64,000 nt of DNA from DATEDA01 sp963789885 (GCA_963789885.1 CAWBNB010000018.1:62001-126000); one strand, 5' to 3'. Shown: positions 25,839 to 34,965, numbered from the stretch's first letter. Notes: generated by a model not told the origin, from the letters alone. Program-made: numbers and translations.

Positions 25839-26156
25839 TTAATTGAAGAATTCGACCGTGCACACGGCAGTCGCCTGGCAGTCGACGACCTGCAACAGGA
25901 AATCGACGCGCGTGCAGTTCTTGTTCGGGAACCCGGCGAATACACCGGGACTGCTACTGGGCTTGGTGACGCCGCCTTCCACAAAATCCTCCACACTCGC
26001 GATCGCGGTACCGTCATCATCGTTCACGGCAACGCGTGACAACGCAATGTGAGCCCAGACCGACGATGGCCCAAAGTCGATGTGAAGGCTCTTCGACGTG
26101 CTGGTGTTGATGGCGCCGATCTCGAGGATCTTCGCTGCGATTCCAAGTAATGCCAC
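25839..26156 (-). CDS. Unknown protein (105 residues)
   Basis: I start at the GTG at 26156, which has AAGGAG 7 bases upstream, not at the ATG at 26204. The product reads VALLGIAAKILEIGAINTST, then KSLHIDFGPSSVWAHIALSR and a C-terminal part with three Cys (NKNCTRVDFLLQVVDCQATA, VCTVEFFN). The pattern suggests a small beta-sandwich. No family recognised. First gene behind promoter element copy E. Confidence 0.6.
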   Translation of the reverse strand: MALLGIAAKILEIGAINTSTSKSLHIDFGPSSVWAHIALSRVAVNDDDGTAIASVEDFVEGGVTKPSSSPGVFAGFPNKNCTRVDFLLQVVDCQATAVCTVEFFN

Positions 26157-26242
26157 GACAATCTCCTTCTCTAAAAATGAACTGCCGACAAACCAGATGT
26201 CCACATGAACCCTCTTCGAGAGTCATCGCACGGGCGAGACTC

Positions 26243-26348
26243 GTCGGTACGTGGAACTCTAGGCGCATGCACGACAGCGGCATATCCCGGGAATGCGTTT
26301 GCGCATCCCGCGGCTCGGCTAAGTCCGCCGGATTAGTCCGAACGTACC
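26243..26348 (-). promoter_or_regulatory. Repeated promoter/operator element, copy E
   Basis: The cleanest copy. Minus strand: GGGATGCG-CAAA-CGCATTCCC (26289-26309), GGGATATGCCGCTGTCGTGC, then CGCCTAGAGTTCC. The upstream block CGTTCGGACTAATCCGG is at 26326-26343. The dyad lies about 130 bases before the GTG at 26156. Confidence 0.72.
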
Positions 26349-26940
26349 GCCCCTCGCGCCCGGGCCGCGCGCGGATTCGACACGCGCAACATCGTGCCGG
26401 TGGCCAAAGAGGCGGTATCGAGGCGTGCACCCCAGATCTTGCGCGCGTCTTCTCCGCCATCACGCAGCGTCTACGCCGACGCGAACGGTACAAATCGTGG
26501 CTTGCGGTCGCCGATGCCGCGCTGGCCGTTAACCCTGTCTCCGGCAGCGGTGTCGCACGCGCATTGCCAAGCTGACCGTGACCTCGAGTGCACCACGTAC
26601 TTGAATGAACGCGCGCTTTACCACCTGGGGGTGGCCCAAATGGTCCGGGCTTCACTCCCGGGCCGAGAATTTCAAACGTGTTCCCATCGACCTGACGACC
26701 ACCGTTCCCGCTGTCGCCGGGGCGAGAGCGATTCCAGTTATCGGGGAGCCGTTGTGGTTGCGACCACGCGGTCTCCAACAGTGGCGACGTCGCATCATCA
26801 AGGACGAGCTCGGCCGAGCTCAGCCTCAATACGGGATCCGCGGCCCAGCTTGGGCAGGCGATCAGGACGATCCAGCCTAGCGCCAAGGGCAGCCGCCACC
26901 CCCAGCAGCATCGCTTTGCTCCTGACGGGTGCGCTGAAGC
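26349..26940 (-). pseudogene. Histidine-kinase gene with large internal deletion and foreign insert
   Basis: The 5' part reads as a signal peptide plus DPVLRLSSAELVLDDATSP and LPDNWNRSRPGDSGN, matching residues ~18-60 of the complete kinase. It then passes into unrelated sequence (RQVDGNTFEILGPGVKPGPF). A degenerate kinase tail follows, with IWGARLDT and GTMLRVSNPRAA, near 26350-26440. The transmembrane part and phosphotransfer core are missing. It follows the regulator at 26945-27592 exactly as the complete kinase follows its regulator. Confidence 0.7.
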
Positions 26941-26944
26941 GCTA

Positions 26945-27592
26945 TTAGCCGAGGAGGCCCATCTTGGTCGCCTCATAGACAGCTTCGCCGCGCGAATGCA
27001 CGGCGAGCTTCCGATAGATCTTCTTGACGTAAGTCGTCACCGTGTGCTGCGAAATATCCAGCAGCTTCGCGATCTCGGTAAAGCGGAATCCCTTGGCGAT
27101 GAGCGACAAGGTCTCCGATTCGCGGGCCGACAGCTCGCAGAAATCCCCCGCGGGTGCCGGCGTCAGACCGTTTGCCGGACGGAGCTTCTTGAGCAGCTGG
27201 CGCGCGACGATCGGGCTGATCGGCGAACCGCCCGCACGCAGTTCTCTCATCACCTCGATGAACTCTTCGGGCAGACTGTCCTTCAACCGGTAACCAGTAG
27301 CGCCTGCTTCGAAGCTCGCGAGCACATGCTCTTCATCGCCAAAAACGGTGACGACCATGATGTCGGTCTCGGGATACCTGCGGGCGGTCTCGCGGATGAT
27401 CTCGATGCCACTCACATCAGGCAGCCCGAGATCGACGAGCATTACATCCGGCGCACCACGCGCGAGCGAATCCCGTGCGGCGCCCCCGTCCCGCACGGCC
27501 GCGAACAGCTCGAACTCCGGGTCCGAGGCGACGATCTTGACGAAACGGTTGAGGAACGAGGGATCGCCTTCAACGATCATGACCTTGATCAT
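26945..27592 (-). CDS. NarL/FixJ-family response regulator, copy 2
   Basis: About 215 residues from the ATG at 27592 (AAAGG upstream). The receiver domain keeps the phospho-acceptor Asp54 in MLVDLGLPDVSG and the Lys in GYRLKDSLPE, but the acidic pair near the N-terminus reads VEGD instead of VEDD (Gly9), so Mg binding and phosphorylation may be impaired. The LuxR-type HTH (SARESETLSLIAKGFRFTEI, then QHTVTTYVKKIYRKLAVHSR) is intact. Its own kinase gene is destroyed. It may act unphosphorylated or be served by the kinase at 32483. Confidence 0.85.
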   Translation of the reverse strand: MIKVMIVEGDPSFLNRFVKIVASDPEFELFAAVRDGGAARDSLARGAPDVMLVDLGLPDVSGIEIIRETARRYPETDIMVVTVFGDEEHVLASFEAGATGYRLKDSLPEEFIEVMRELRAGGSPISPIVARQLLKKLRPANGLTPAPAGDFCELSARESETLSLIAKGFRFTEIAKLLDISQHTVTTYVKKIYRKLAVHSRGEAVYEATKMGLLG

Positions 27593-28040
27593 CTCGCTAC
27601 CTTTCGTGATCTGCGCGCCTGGGGACTGGCGTGAGAGTGGAATTTCGTCCTCGACTTGGAAGGCCGCCCTTCTTTGCAGTTGGCCCCTCGTCGGAATCGC
27701 TGGATTCATCCGTCTCTTCGAGACAGCGCATCTTCGTAAGCGCTACCTTTACCTTGCCCATTGTGGTTTCCTAATTCAGTTATCACGACAATCGCACTGC
27801 GAACGGCGACTTTGCGTTCACCACTGCAACGACTGCAGTCGCAAACCCGCTGGATCCCTCCGCCGGCAAGGCTCATGTCACCTCAACAATAGCCCGCGCT
27901 GGCACGACGTTTCCATAGTCAGTTTCACATGTCGCTCGCCCCGAGGAAACTTAGGGCATGCGTCGCCACGCCATTGCAAACACGTCGCCACGCCAACCCT
28001 CGAGCCACCCGCGCGGTAGCGCGCAAAGCGGCTGGCTGGT
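27593..28040. other. No recognisable gene
   Basis: About 450 bases upstream of regulator copy 2. No copy of the repeated promoter element and no coding pattern were found. Confidence 0.4.
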
Positions 28041-29337
28041 TTAGGCAGTAGGAATGAGTTGGGGAGTTGGCGCCGCGTGGAGGCTGGCGGCGAGTTCAGC
28101 GCGCGAGCGCGCGCCCAGCTTGCGGAAAATGGACTGCAATTGATTCGCGACTGTATGCGCGCTTGAACCACGGCGCTGAGCGATATCGCTATTTGTCGAC
28201 CCAGAGATGAGGTGCACGACAATCTCGCGCTCCGCCGTGGTGAGGCTTGCAACACGGCCTTCGTCGACCAAGGGAGCGGCGCCGACGAGAAGCCGCTCCC
28301 CGGCGACCGATACCTCCGCAAGCTTGCGTCTGAGTCCGCTCGGCGCGAAGAAGAAGGCGAGCTCGGCTCGGGAAGACAGTCCAAGCTTCTCCTGAGCACT
28401 AGCCGTACAGTTAGTAACCGCAGAGTCCGAAACGCCGAGTGTGTAGCTGATCTCTTTCGTTGCACGCCCTAATCCTACGAACTCAGCCACCTGCCGCTCG
28501 CGTAGCGTTAGGCCGCGCGGATCGGGGTAGGCTGGGTCATTCTTGATGGCAACGATGAAACGCTTGCCGTCGGTATCGAACCGATCCACGAGCGACCAAC
28601 GTCCATCCACGAGGGCTTCCCAGGTATCCATTGCCGCGTCGGGATCGCTACGCCCGGCCGCTGTGCGTGCGCATTCGATGCGGCGCACCGTTTCGCGCAG
28701 TTTTTCTCGCACTGGAGTGGCGGTTGCTTCATCGCGCGCATCGTGCAACTTCCCGCCTGAGTCGAGAACGGCTTCGATCGAGGCGAGAATCCAGCGAAAG
28801 CCCGCGCGCGATGCTGCGCAATCGAAGCCCTGCACCCAGATGCGCGGCGACCTGTGGCCAGCGCTTGCGTTCCAAAGCTGATGGTTTACGATAATTCTTT
28901 ACGTAGGTGCCAAAGGCAACACCTAGCCCAGTTCCACTCTGCCCGCCGGCCATGAATGCATCACGTAAGCGGCCGCGCGTCAGTCCCAGGAAGCGGCGCT
29001 CGGCAATGCGCGGCGCGAACTCGGTAAGGCGCGGGAAGAGTTCGCTCAACGAACCGACCACTACCCCACCGCGATACGCCAGATCAAAATACTCCCTCGA
29101 TGCTATGGCATGGCCAGCGCGACACAATGCGTTGACCCATGGGGAAGCTAGAGTGGAGAACTTGCCCAACTGAAACGATGTGGGGGTGCACCGATAAGTC
29201 CAGGCAGTACTGCGCATCCCGGGATCAACGAGCGGCAGCGCGCAGTCGAATAGCTTGTCCAACCATTCCTGGTCATTGCAATCGAGGGCATAGCTCGACT
29301 CGATCAGTGAGATCCAGTCGGCGCGCTTGATATGCAT
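28041..29337 (-). pseudogene. LuxR-type regulator with two tandem HTH domains, one frameshift
   Basis: Two frames join near 28800-28830 into one ~430-residue protein. The N-terminal part (MHIKRADWISLIESSYALD, ASREYFDLAYRG) resembles the sensory half of solitary LuxR regulators. The C-terminal part holds two LuxR HTHs: LTLRERQVAEFVGLGRATKE with LGVSDSAVTN, and LTTAEREIVVHLISGSTNSD with GSSAHTVANQLQSIFRKLG. Tandem HTHs are unusual. It could be a second regulator of the island. A single base indel separates the halves; sequence error is possible. Confidence 0.7.
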
Positions 29338-29761
29338 GTTGGCTTCTGACGACGATTTGACCGAGATCGCACGTGCCCCAGATATCGGGCGGCGAGCACA
29401 GCCACAGAGTAGCCGGCCGGATCACCTCAAGTCCGTCGGTATGACCGGCGCGACTGTGATCTTTTCACCCCCCCGCTGCGTTGAACGGTCACCGCAAGCC
29501 GCCGGAGATTCTCGATCCCGAGATCGACCGCGTGACGCGGTTCCGGCGATGGGCGGCGACGACATCTTCAAGAACCTGCGGACCGTCCCGGGAAGTTTTT
29601 GGTGCTTCCGAGCCGGTCGTGGTGCAGCCGACGCTCGCCGAGAAGCAGATTCACGAGGATCTCGCACGGCTCGCCTGCGCCGCCGAGCGCATCGCCGCCG
29701 TGGTCAAAACCTGTTGATCGTGGCCGACCGCGCGGTGGAAGCTGATCAGCGTCGCGCGTCG
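29338..29761. other. Degenerate phage-like sequence, no intact gene
   Basis: Plus-strand codons around 29640-29716 spell EKQIHEDLARLACAAERIAA, reminiscent of small phage proteins, but no start-to-stop gene is convincing. Confidence 0.3.
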
Positions 29762-29995
29762 GATGCCGGCTCGCAAGGTCGATAGCACGCAAGCGGCGAT
29801 CGTCCACACGCTTGAGCGCGCCGGCCGGTTGTTGCGTCTGGCAGATCAATGGCGCGATCGATCTGCTCGCCTGCCGCGCCGGTCGCCTCCACCTGCTCGA
29901 ATGCAAGACCGGGAATGGCCCGCTGACCGCCACGCAGCGAGAACTCCTCGACGAAGAGGATCTACGCGCAGTTGAATATAGGCATTGGTCGTGAT
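29762..29995 (+). pseudogene. Phage-type VRR-NUC-like protein remnant, frameshifted
   Basis: MPARKVDSTQAAIVHTLERA and, after one frame change, WQINGAIDLLACRAGRLHLL then ECKTGNGPLTATQREL. The pattern GAIDLLxCRxGRLxLLECK, with Asp and Glu-x-Lys, is that of small Holliday-junction-resolvase-like phage nucleases. The 3' end is lost where it meets the thermonuclease fragment. Confidence 0.5.
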
Positions 29996-30008
29996 GCCGT
30001 CGCCCTGC

Positions 30009-30263
30009 AGCAGCGGACTTCGGCGCGCTGGTTGAAGATCATGCGCGCGAGGTTTTCTTTGGAGGCATTGCCGTAGAGCTGCCCGTTCTCGGGCGCATCG
30101 ATTACGCTAAAGCGGGTTTTGTGTTGCCGCTTGTCATCGTCGAGCAACGTGATCGTGTCGCCGTCGGTCACTCCTACCACGCGCCCCTCAATGACTCACT
30201 CCGCCGCAAGAGTGGTCGCGCAAGCAGCAGGACTAGAAGAGCGGTCGCAAGGAGCCGCTGCAT
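30009..30263 (-). pseudogene. Secreted thermonuclease (SNase-like), truncated and frameshifted
   Basis: A signal-peptide start (MQRLLATALLVLLLA, ATG at 30263) shifts frame near 30185 into VVGVTDGDTITLLDDDKRQH, then FSVIDAPENGQLYGNASKEN and LARMIFNQRAEVRC. These are the N-terminal half of staphylococcal-nuclease-like enzymes (D-G-D-T and I-D-A-P-E). The C-terminal half is missing. Confidence 0.7.
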
Positions 30264-30315
30264 AGCTGAACGGGGGGAGCGCCCTTGTGCCGCACTCGCG
30301 GCCGCGAGCCGGTCA

Positions 30316-30370
30316 CCTGTGGGTGGCGAATTCCTAGTATGAGCGAAGCCGCCGGTGCATCTTGCGCGTG
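30316..30370 (+). mobile_element. Isolated left end of the IS seen at 51645-53950
   Basis: CCTGTGGGTGGCGAATTC followed by CTAGTATGAGCGAAGCCGCC is the same left terminus as the IS at 51645, but without the IS630 insertion, so it shows the uninterrupted site. It cuts into an IS110 transposase fragment on the other strand. Confidence 0.65.
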
Positions 30371-30456
30371 GCGAACCTTCCTTCGGCGCACGCCATCACG
30401 ATCTCGTCCTTGCCAACATCGGCGCCGATATTGAGCGCCACGGATGGGGTTTGCAT
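30371..30456 (-). pseudogene. IS110-family transposase, 5' fragment
   Basis: ATG at 30456 with GGAGGG upstream. MQTPSVALNIGADVGKDEIV and MACAEGRFATRK match the RuvC-like N-terminus (first Asp of the DEDD set) of IS110 transposases. It breaks off at the IS end at 30370. Confidence 0.65.
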
Positions 30457-30721
30457 GGTGTCCCTCCAATGATTACGCTTTCGGTTGCTGGGGTGGAACA
30501 CACACCGGCGTGAGCTTGCGGTCAAATCTGCGGTCGCATGCCGCTAGATTCTTCATCGACGCTGGGTGGTGTGGGTGGGGGAGTTCTCCAGAAGTCTGTC
30601 CCTCTGGGGAGGGCAGATGCCTAGACCGGCCCCGCCACCCCGGCCTCTTCACTGTTGCACAGAAGGCAGCCGAAAACACCATCGGTTCGCACCACAACCT
30701 CGAGCATCGCCGATCCAAGGG

Positions 30722-30834
30722 CTGTGGACTTGTGGACAGTTCGCCGGCAACCCCGCCGGCGAACCGGGGCGCTTGCCGTGGATAACGATGAAGCCGTTAT
30801 CCACCGCGCACCCCTCTGCCCACAGGGTCCACAG
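30722..30834. repeat. Nested palindromes (cruciform-forming element)
   Basis: Outer arms CTGTGGACTTGTGG (30722-30735) and CCACAGGGTCCACAG (30820-30834) are inverted repeats with one bulge. Inside are two perfect hairpins: TCGCCGGC-N6-GCCGGCGA (30741-30762) and GTGGATAAC-N9-GTTATCCAC (30778-30804). TTATCCAC resembles a DnaA box. The whole could fold as a multi-branched cruciform, as in replication origins or transposon ends. It is not in any gene. Confidence 0.7.
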
Positions 30835-30886
30835 CCCTCATCATCTTCAAATGGAAACCCACTGAAGAAAGCATACAAGCCTGGAC

Positions 30887-31025
30887 CTATTCCGCTGCGA
30901 ATCGATCTTCCTGCGCAGTCACTGGGTGCTGGTAGTTATGGACGTGTTCACCCGCCGCATCATCGGTTTTGGCGTCGAGCGTGAATGCATCGACGGCGTC
31001 TTGGTATGTCGGATGTTCAACTGCT
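30887..31025 (+). pseudogene. Integrase-core transposase fragment
   Basis: LDLFRCESIFLRSHWVLVVM, then DVFTRRIIGFGVERECIDG and VCRMFNC before a stop. This matches the middle of the transposases at 39159 and 52834 (DLFRCES...). It is orphaned between the palindromic element and the FadL gene. Confidence 0.75.
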
Positions 31026-32359
31026 AGAACCAGTAGCGAAAGGTAACCGATAGCGCGTCATTTGCATTGTTCGTCGCCCCCTTAACAGTGACGGTCCCGG
31101 CAGTCGGAGTACCGGCGAAGAACAGCCGAGTCAGATTGATGTCGGCGTGCTGGAAGAAGGTGTGACCATAGCTGACGTCCATGGCTAGTCTCTCGCTCAT
31201 CGCATAACTCACGCCGAGGCCGATGATAGTCGCGTCGCTGTCGGGGCCAGTCGTATTGCGGAAAGCATCGACGGTAGGCGTTTGCTCATATCGGGCGCCG
31301 CCTCGGAACGTCCATTTCTCGCGCCACTTGTATTGCGCGCCGATCGCAAATCCGAAGGTGTTACGGTAGTTTTGGGGAAGCACAATGTTCGGGTTCCCGT
31401 TGGCGAAGGCAAGCCGAATCTCCTTGAAACTCTCCCAGCCATACCAATCGATCTCGCCGAGCAACGTGAGGCCCGTCACGGCTTCATGCGCTATCCCAAC
31501 CGAGACGATCTGCGGCAGGTCTAGGTTGAACGACGTCGCGAACCTTCCGTTGGCCCCTGCCAGGGGACCCGCAAGACCGCTGATCGTGGTGTTTCCCTGG
31601 AGAGTGTGGGAGATAGGCGAGCGATACGCCACGCCGAATCTGGTGCGCTTGGCGTGAAACATTACACCGACATTGAATCCAACTTTCCAGTCGCTGCCGG
31701 TAGTCGTTGACGAGCCATCAGTGGCCGATGTCGGTCCCCCCGGGGACCAAGGTATTCGGCACGGCGCTCACTGATTTCACGTCGGCGTATTGGATGTCCA
31801 GTCCAGCGCCGATCGACCAGAACTCGTTGATTCGATATGCGACAGTGGGGGCGATGTCGATGGTCGTAAGCCTGGTGTCGACTGAATCGTAGCGCCCGAA
31901 CCAGCCGCTGCCATAATCGACCTCAAGGCCAAAGGGTGAAGTGACGGCCAGACCAAGCCAGAGGTCCCTGTTGAGGACGGGGGCGGCCGCGTAGAAATTC
32001 GGTATCGCTACCCGGGTGTCTGCCGCGCCCGTGGTGCCGCCGTATTGCACCGGCGCGCCGAGCGTGCCCGGTGTCGCGGCCGTCGAGCCTTGGTTGGAGA
32101 TGTTCGTGCTAGCTTTAAGCCCGTCGATCCCGACTTGAACGAAAGCCCGGTCTAGCTGAGTCGCACCCGCCGGGTTGTAGTAGAGCGTGCTACCGTCCTG
32201 GGCGAGCGCGACGGTTCCTGCGTTGGCCAGCCCGACGCCTATCGCGCTTTTCGGCCCAATGTAGAAACCACCCGCGCTTACGCCGCCACTGAGTGGCAGC
32301 AGTATCACGCCGGCTAACCAGCCGCCAAACGTCGTGACGCTTAGGACAACTTTGACCAC
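31024..32359 (-). pseudogene. FadL/TodX-type outer-membrane hydrophobic-compound channel, one frameshift
   Basis: I start at the GTG at 32359 (GAGGGAG upstream). Signal peptide, then SAGGFYIGPKSAIGVGLANA and ALAQDGSTLYYNPAGATQLD, the FadL N-terminal plug motif. A one-base shift near 31722 joins GSDWKVGFNVGVMFHAKRTR and FGVAYRSPISHTLQGN to the C-terminus FRYWF with its terminal Phe. Length ~445 is normal. FadL channels admit fatty acids and other hydrophobic molecules, which fits the RoxA-like cytochromes in the same island. No copy of the promoter element lies upstream. Confidence 0.8.
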
Positions 32360-32482
32360 GGCACAAGCTCCCTCGCCGGACCGGGCCCTTGCATAGCGCA
32401 AATTAGTACGCAGCCAGCCGCCCGAAAAATCCTTCCGTTCGTCGGCACCCTAAGGCAATCGAGCTTTCAAACAAGCAGTACT

Positions 32483-34276
32483 TCAAGACGAGCGAGGAAT
32501 CAGGAGGCTCAAAGTGGTGCCCGTAGCAGAGGCCTTGACGTCAAACGTCGCCCCCAGCGACTGGGTGCGCCAACGCATGTTGGCCAGGCCGCGGCCCTCG
32601 CGTTCAGGGGCGAATCCACGCCCATCATCGGCGATGCGGATGAAGACGTGTACTTCGGTCGATCCGGCCTGGACGGTGATCGTCCGCGCGCCTGCGTGCT
32701 TGATGATATTGGTGAAGGCTTCCTGCACGATGCGCAGGATGTGCAACACGTTCTGCGGCGTGAGCGAGGCGAGCTTGGGGATGTCGCGCACCTGCCAATC
32801 CAGGACGATGCCCTGCCTCTTCAGCCGGCCCTCCAGCCGATAGCGCAGGTTTCCGAGCACGGCGAGCAGGTCATTGTCGGTGGGCTCCATCGAGTCGATG
32901 GTAAGGCGCAGGCCGTCAAGTACTTCGCGCAGTTCGGCTGCGATCTCCGATCTGGGTGGCTCGCCGTGCTCGACGAGGTCGAGCGTGGCGATGAGGCGCG
33001 AGCCGATGCCGTCGTGCATCTCGCTCATGAGCCGTCGGCGCTCCTCGGCGACAGCGGCGCGGCGTTCCATCTCCTGCAGACGCGTGAAGTTCTGAGCGAG
33101 CTCCTCGTGCTTCTGCGCGACGCGCTGCTCGAGCTCGACGTTAACTGTCTCTGCGACGTTCAGCGCCCCGACGAAGCGATTGGTCAGATGCCAGCCGAAC
33201 ACCAGGGACGAGAGCATTGTGAAGTACGGCAGAACGTGAAAGCTGTCGAACGCGAGCATGTCGCTGTCCACGAGTCCGGTGTGGATCGTCGCGGCGATGA
33301 CGAGTGCGAAGGCTATCGCCGGCAGGCCCGCCTCGACCGTGCGCTCACGGCAGGCCTTGCGGATCATCAGCGCTGCGAAAAACATGCCGACGGGTATCAT
33401 CGGAAATAACCAGCTGTCCGCGACCGCGTTGAGCCGCGCTGGACCCGAGGCGAACATCAGGACCGGCCCGAACGCTGCGTAAATCACGAGGATCCTTTCG
33501 AAGCGCGGCCAGCGCAGATCCAGATAGCGCATCAGGAAGACGATGAACAGGAGTGAGACCCATCCGAAAGCGCCATACACGCAGATCTGCCAATGAAACG
33601 CCGGCATCTGGATGTCGCGGACGACCAGGTTCGCGGCCGGAACCGACCATAGCACCGCGATCACGGACAAATACACGTAGGTCGGCTCGGCCCGACGCCG
33701 CACCCATAACGCGAACACGAACAGGCCGACCGCCAGGAGCGCGAGATAGCAGAGTGCAGGCAGGACGTTCTGTATCAGGACCCGGCGCTCATACTGCGGA
33801 CGAAGCTCGGCGTCCGGGCCAAGCGTGATCTCGCTTAGCCCGCCCCGCGTATTCGGGTACGCCCAGAGCCGCACATGCAGGACGTTTTCACCTGGCTTCA
33901 GCAGATCCGATGGGATCGAATGAAGCTGCGGCCAGTTCCACTGGCGCGCCACAGGCTCCTCGAAGCGCCCACCGCTCCCCACCAGCGCGCCGTTCAGGTA
34001 CAGGGCGGCGTTCATGCTCAGCTTGGGGATGTAAAAGGCGTAGAGCTCACGGGACTCGCGCGGCAGTGCAAAGTGCAGGCGATACCATGCATTGCCGCCC
34101 ACCCCCGGACGCGACCGATTCCAGTTATCCGGCAGTGATTGTGGCTGCCATGATGCGGCGTCCGGCGGTGGCGACGTCGCATCGTCGAGAACGAACTCGG
34201 CCGAGGTCAGGCTCAATACCGTGTCAGCCGCGCCGGCAGGGGCCGTGATCAGGCCGATCGCCGCGGCGAGCGCCAT
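32483..34276 (-). CDS. Sensor histidine kinase, 7TMR-DISM extracellular domain plus HisKA_3
   Basis: 597 residues. Signal peptide (1-17), then a periplasmic jelly-roll sensor (about 20-155; NWNRSRPGVGGNAWYRLHF, LYLNGALVGSGGRFEEP) resembling sugar-binding domains, seven membrane segments (about 165-370), and a coiled coil. HisKA_3 has His421 in MSEMHDGIGSRLIATL, and the HATPase has VQEAFTNIIKHAG (N box), DDGRGFAPE and GRGLANM. The gene begins 41 bases after its regulator. The jelly-roll suggests it detects a carbohydrate or other extracellular breakdown product. It is the only intact kinase among the island's copies. Confidence 0.92.
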   Translation of the reverse strand: MALAAAIGLITAPAGAADTVLSLTSAEFVLDDATSPPPDAASWQPQSLPDNWNRSRPGVGGNAWYRLHFALPRESRELYAFYIPKLSMNAALYLNGALVGSGGRFEEPVARQWNWPQLHSIPSDLLKPGENVLHVRLWAYPNTRGGLSEITLGPDAELRPQYERRVLIQNVLPALCYLALLAVGLFVFALWVRRRAEPTYVYLSVIAVLWSVPAANLVVRDIQMPAFHWQICVYGAFGWVSLLFIVFLMRYLDLRWPRFERILVIYAAFGPVLMFASGPARLNAVADSWLFPMIPVGMFFAALMIRKACRERTVEAGLPAIAFALVIAATIHTGLVDSDMLAFDSFHVLPYFTMLSSLVFGWHLTNRFVGALNVAETVNVELEQRVAQKHEELAQNFTRLQEMERRAAVAEERRRLMSEMHDGIGSRLIATLDLVEHGEPPRSEIAAELREVLDGLRLTIDSMEPTDNDLLAVLGNLRYRLEGRLKRQGIVLDWQVRDIPKLASLTPQNVLHILRIVQEAFTNIIKHAGARTITVQAGSTEVHVFIRIADDGRGFAPEREGRGLANMRWRTQSLGATFDVKASATGTTLSLLIPRSS

Positions 34277-34317
34277 CCGCCAACGACCGCGGCCGTGGTG
34301 GCAGCGGTGTCACGGGC

Positions 34318-34965
34318 CTAGCGAAGAAGCCCCATCCGGGTCGCCTCATAGACGGCTTCCCCGCGCGAGTGCACTGCGAGCTTCTGGTAGATTTTCTTGA
34401 CGTAGGTGGTCACTGTGTGCGGCGAGATCTTCAGCAGCTCCGCGATCTCGGCAAATCCGAATCCCTTGGCGATCAGGGTTAGGGTCTCTGACTCCCGCCC
34501 CGACAGCTCCGAACGATCCTCGGCTGGCGTTTCCATGACCGTGCCTGCCGGACGCAGCTTCTTGAGCAGTTGGCGGGCGATAACGGGACTGATCGGCGAG
34601 CCGCCTGCGCGCAGCTCCTTGATGACCCCGATGAACTCCTCCGGCAGGCTGTCCTTCAACAGGTACCCGGTCGCGCCGGCCTCGATGCTCGCCAGCACAT
34701 GCGCCTCGTCGCCGAACACCGTGACCACCAAGATGTCGGTCTCGGGGTAGCGCCGCGCGGTCTCGCGGATAATCTCGACGCCGCTCACATCGGGTAGTCC
34801 CAGATCGACGAGCAGCACATCCGGCGCGCCGCGTGCGAGCGATTCGCGCGCAGAGGCGCCGTCGCGCACTGCGGCGACGAGCTCGAAGTCCGGATCCGCG
34901 GCGACAATCTTCACGGAGCGGTTGAGGAACGATAGATCGTCCTCGACGATCATGACCTTGATCAT
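34318..34965 (-). CDS. NarL/FixJ-family response regulator, copy 1
   Basis: About 215 residues from the ATG at 34965 (MIKVMIVEDDLSFLNRS). Acidic pair in VEDD, phospho-acceptor Asp54 in LLVDLGLPDVSG, Thr in VVTVFGDE and Lys in LLKDSLPE are all present. The LuxR HTH reads SGRESETLTLIAKGFGFAEI and SPHTVTTYVKKIYQKLAVHS. With the adjoining kinase it is a complete system. Because its relatives sit among seven copies of one dyad-containing promoter, it is the best candidate to bind that dyad; this is inference. Confidence 0.93.
   Translation of the reverse strand: MIKVMIVEDDLSFLNRSVKIVAADPDFELVAAVRDGASARESLARGAPDVLLVDLGLPDVSGVEIIRETARRYPETDILVVTVFGDEAHVLASIEAGATGYLLKDSLPEEFIGVIKELRAGGSPISPVIARQLLKKLRPAGTVMETPAEDRSELSGRESETLTLIAKGFGFAEIAELLKISPHTVTTYVKKIYQKLAVHSRGEAVYEATRMGLLR

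Noticed and set aside
32360..32482. Copy of the repeated promoter element between the kinase and FadL genes
   Set aside because: I looked for the dyad and GGGATATGCC there and found neither, so the FadL gene is not counted as element-linked.
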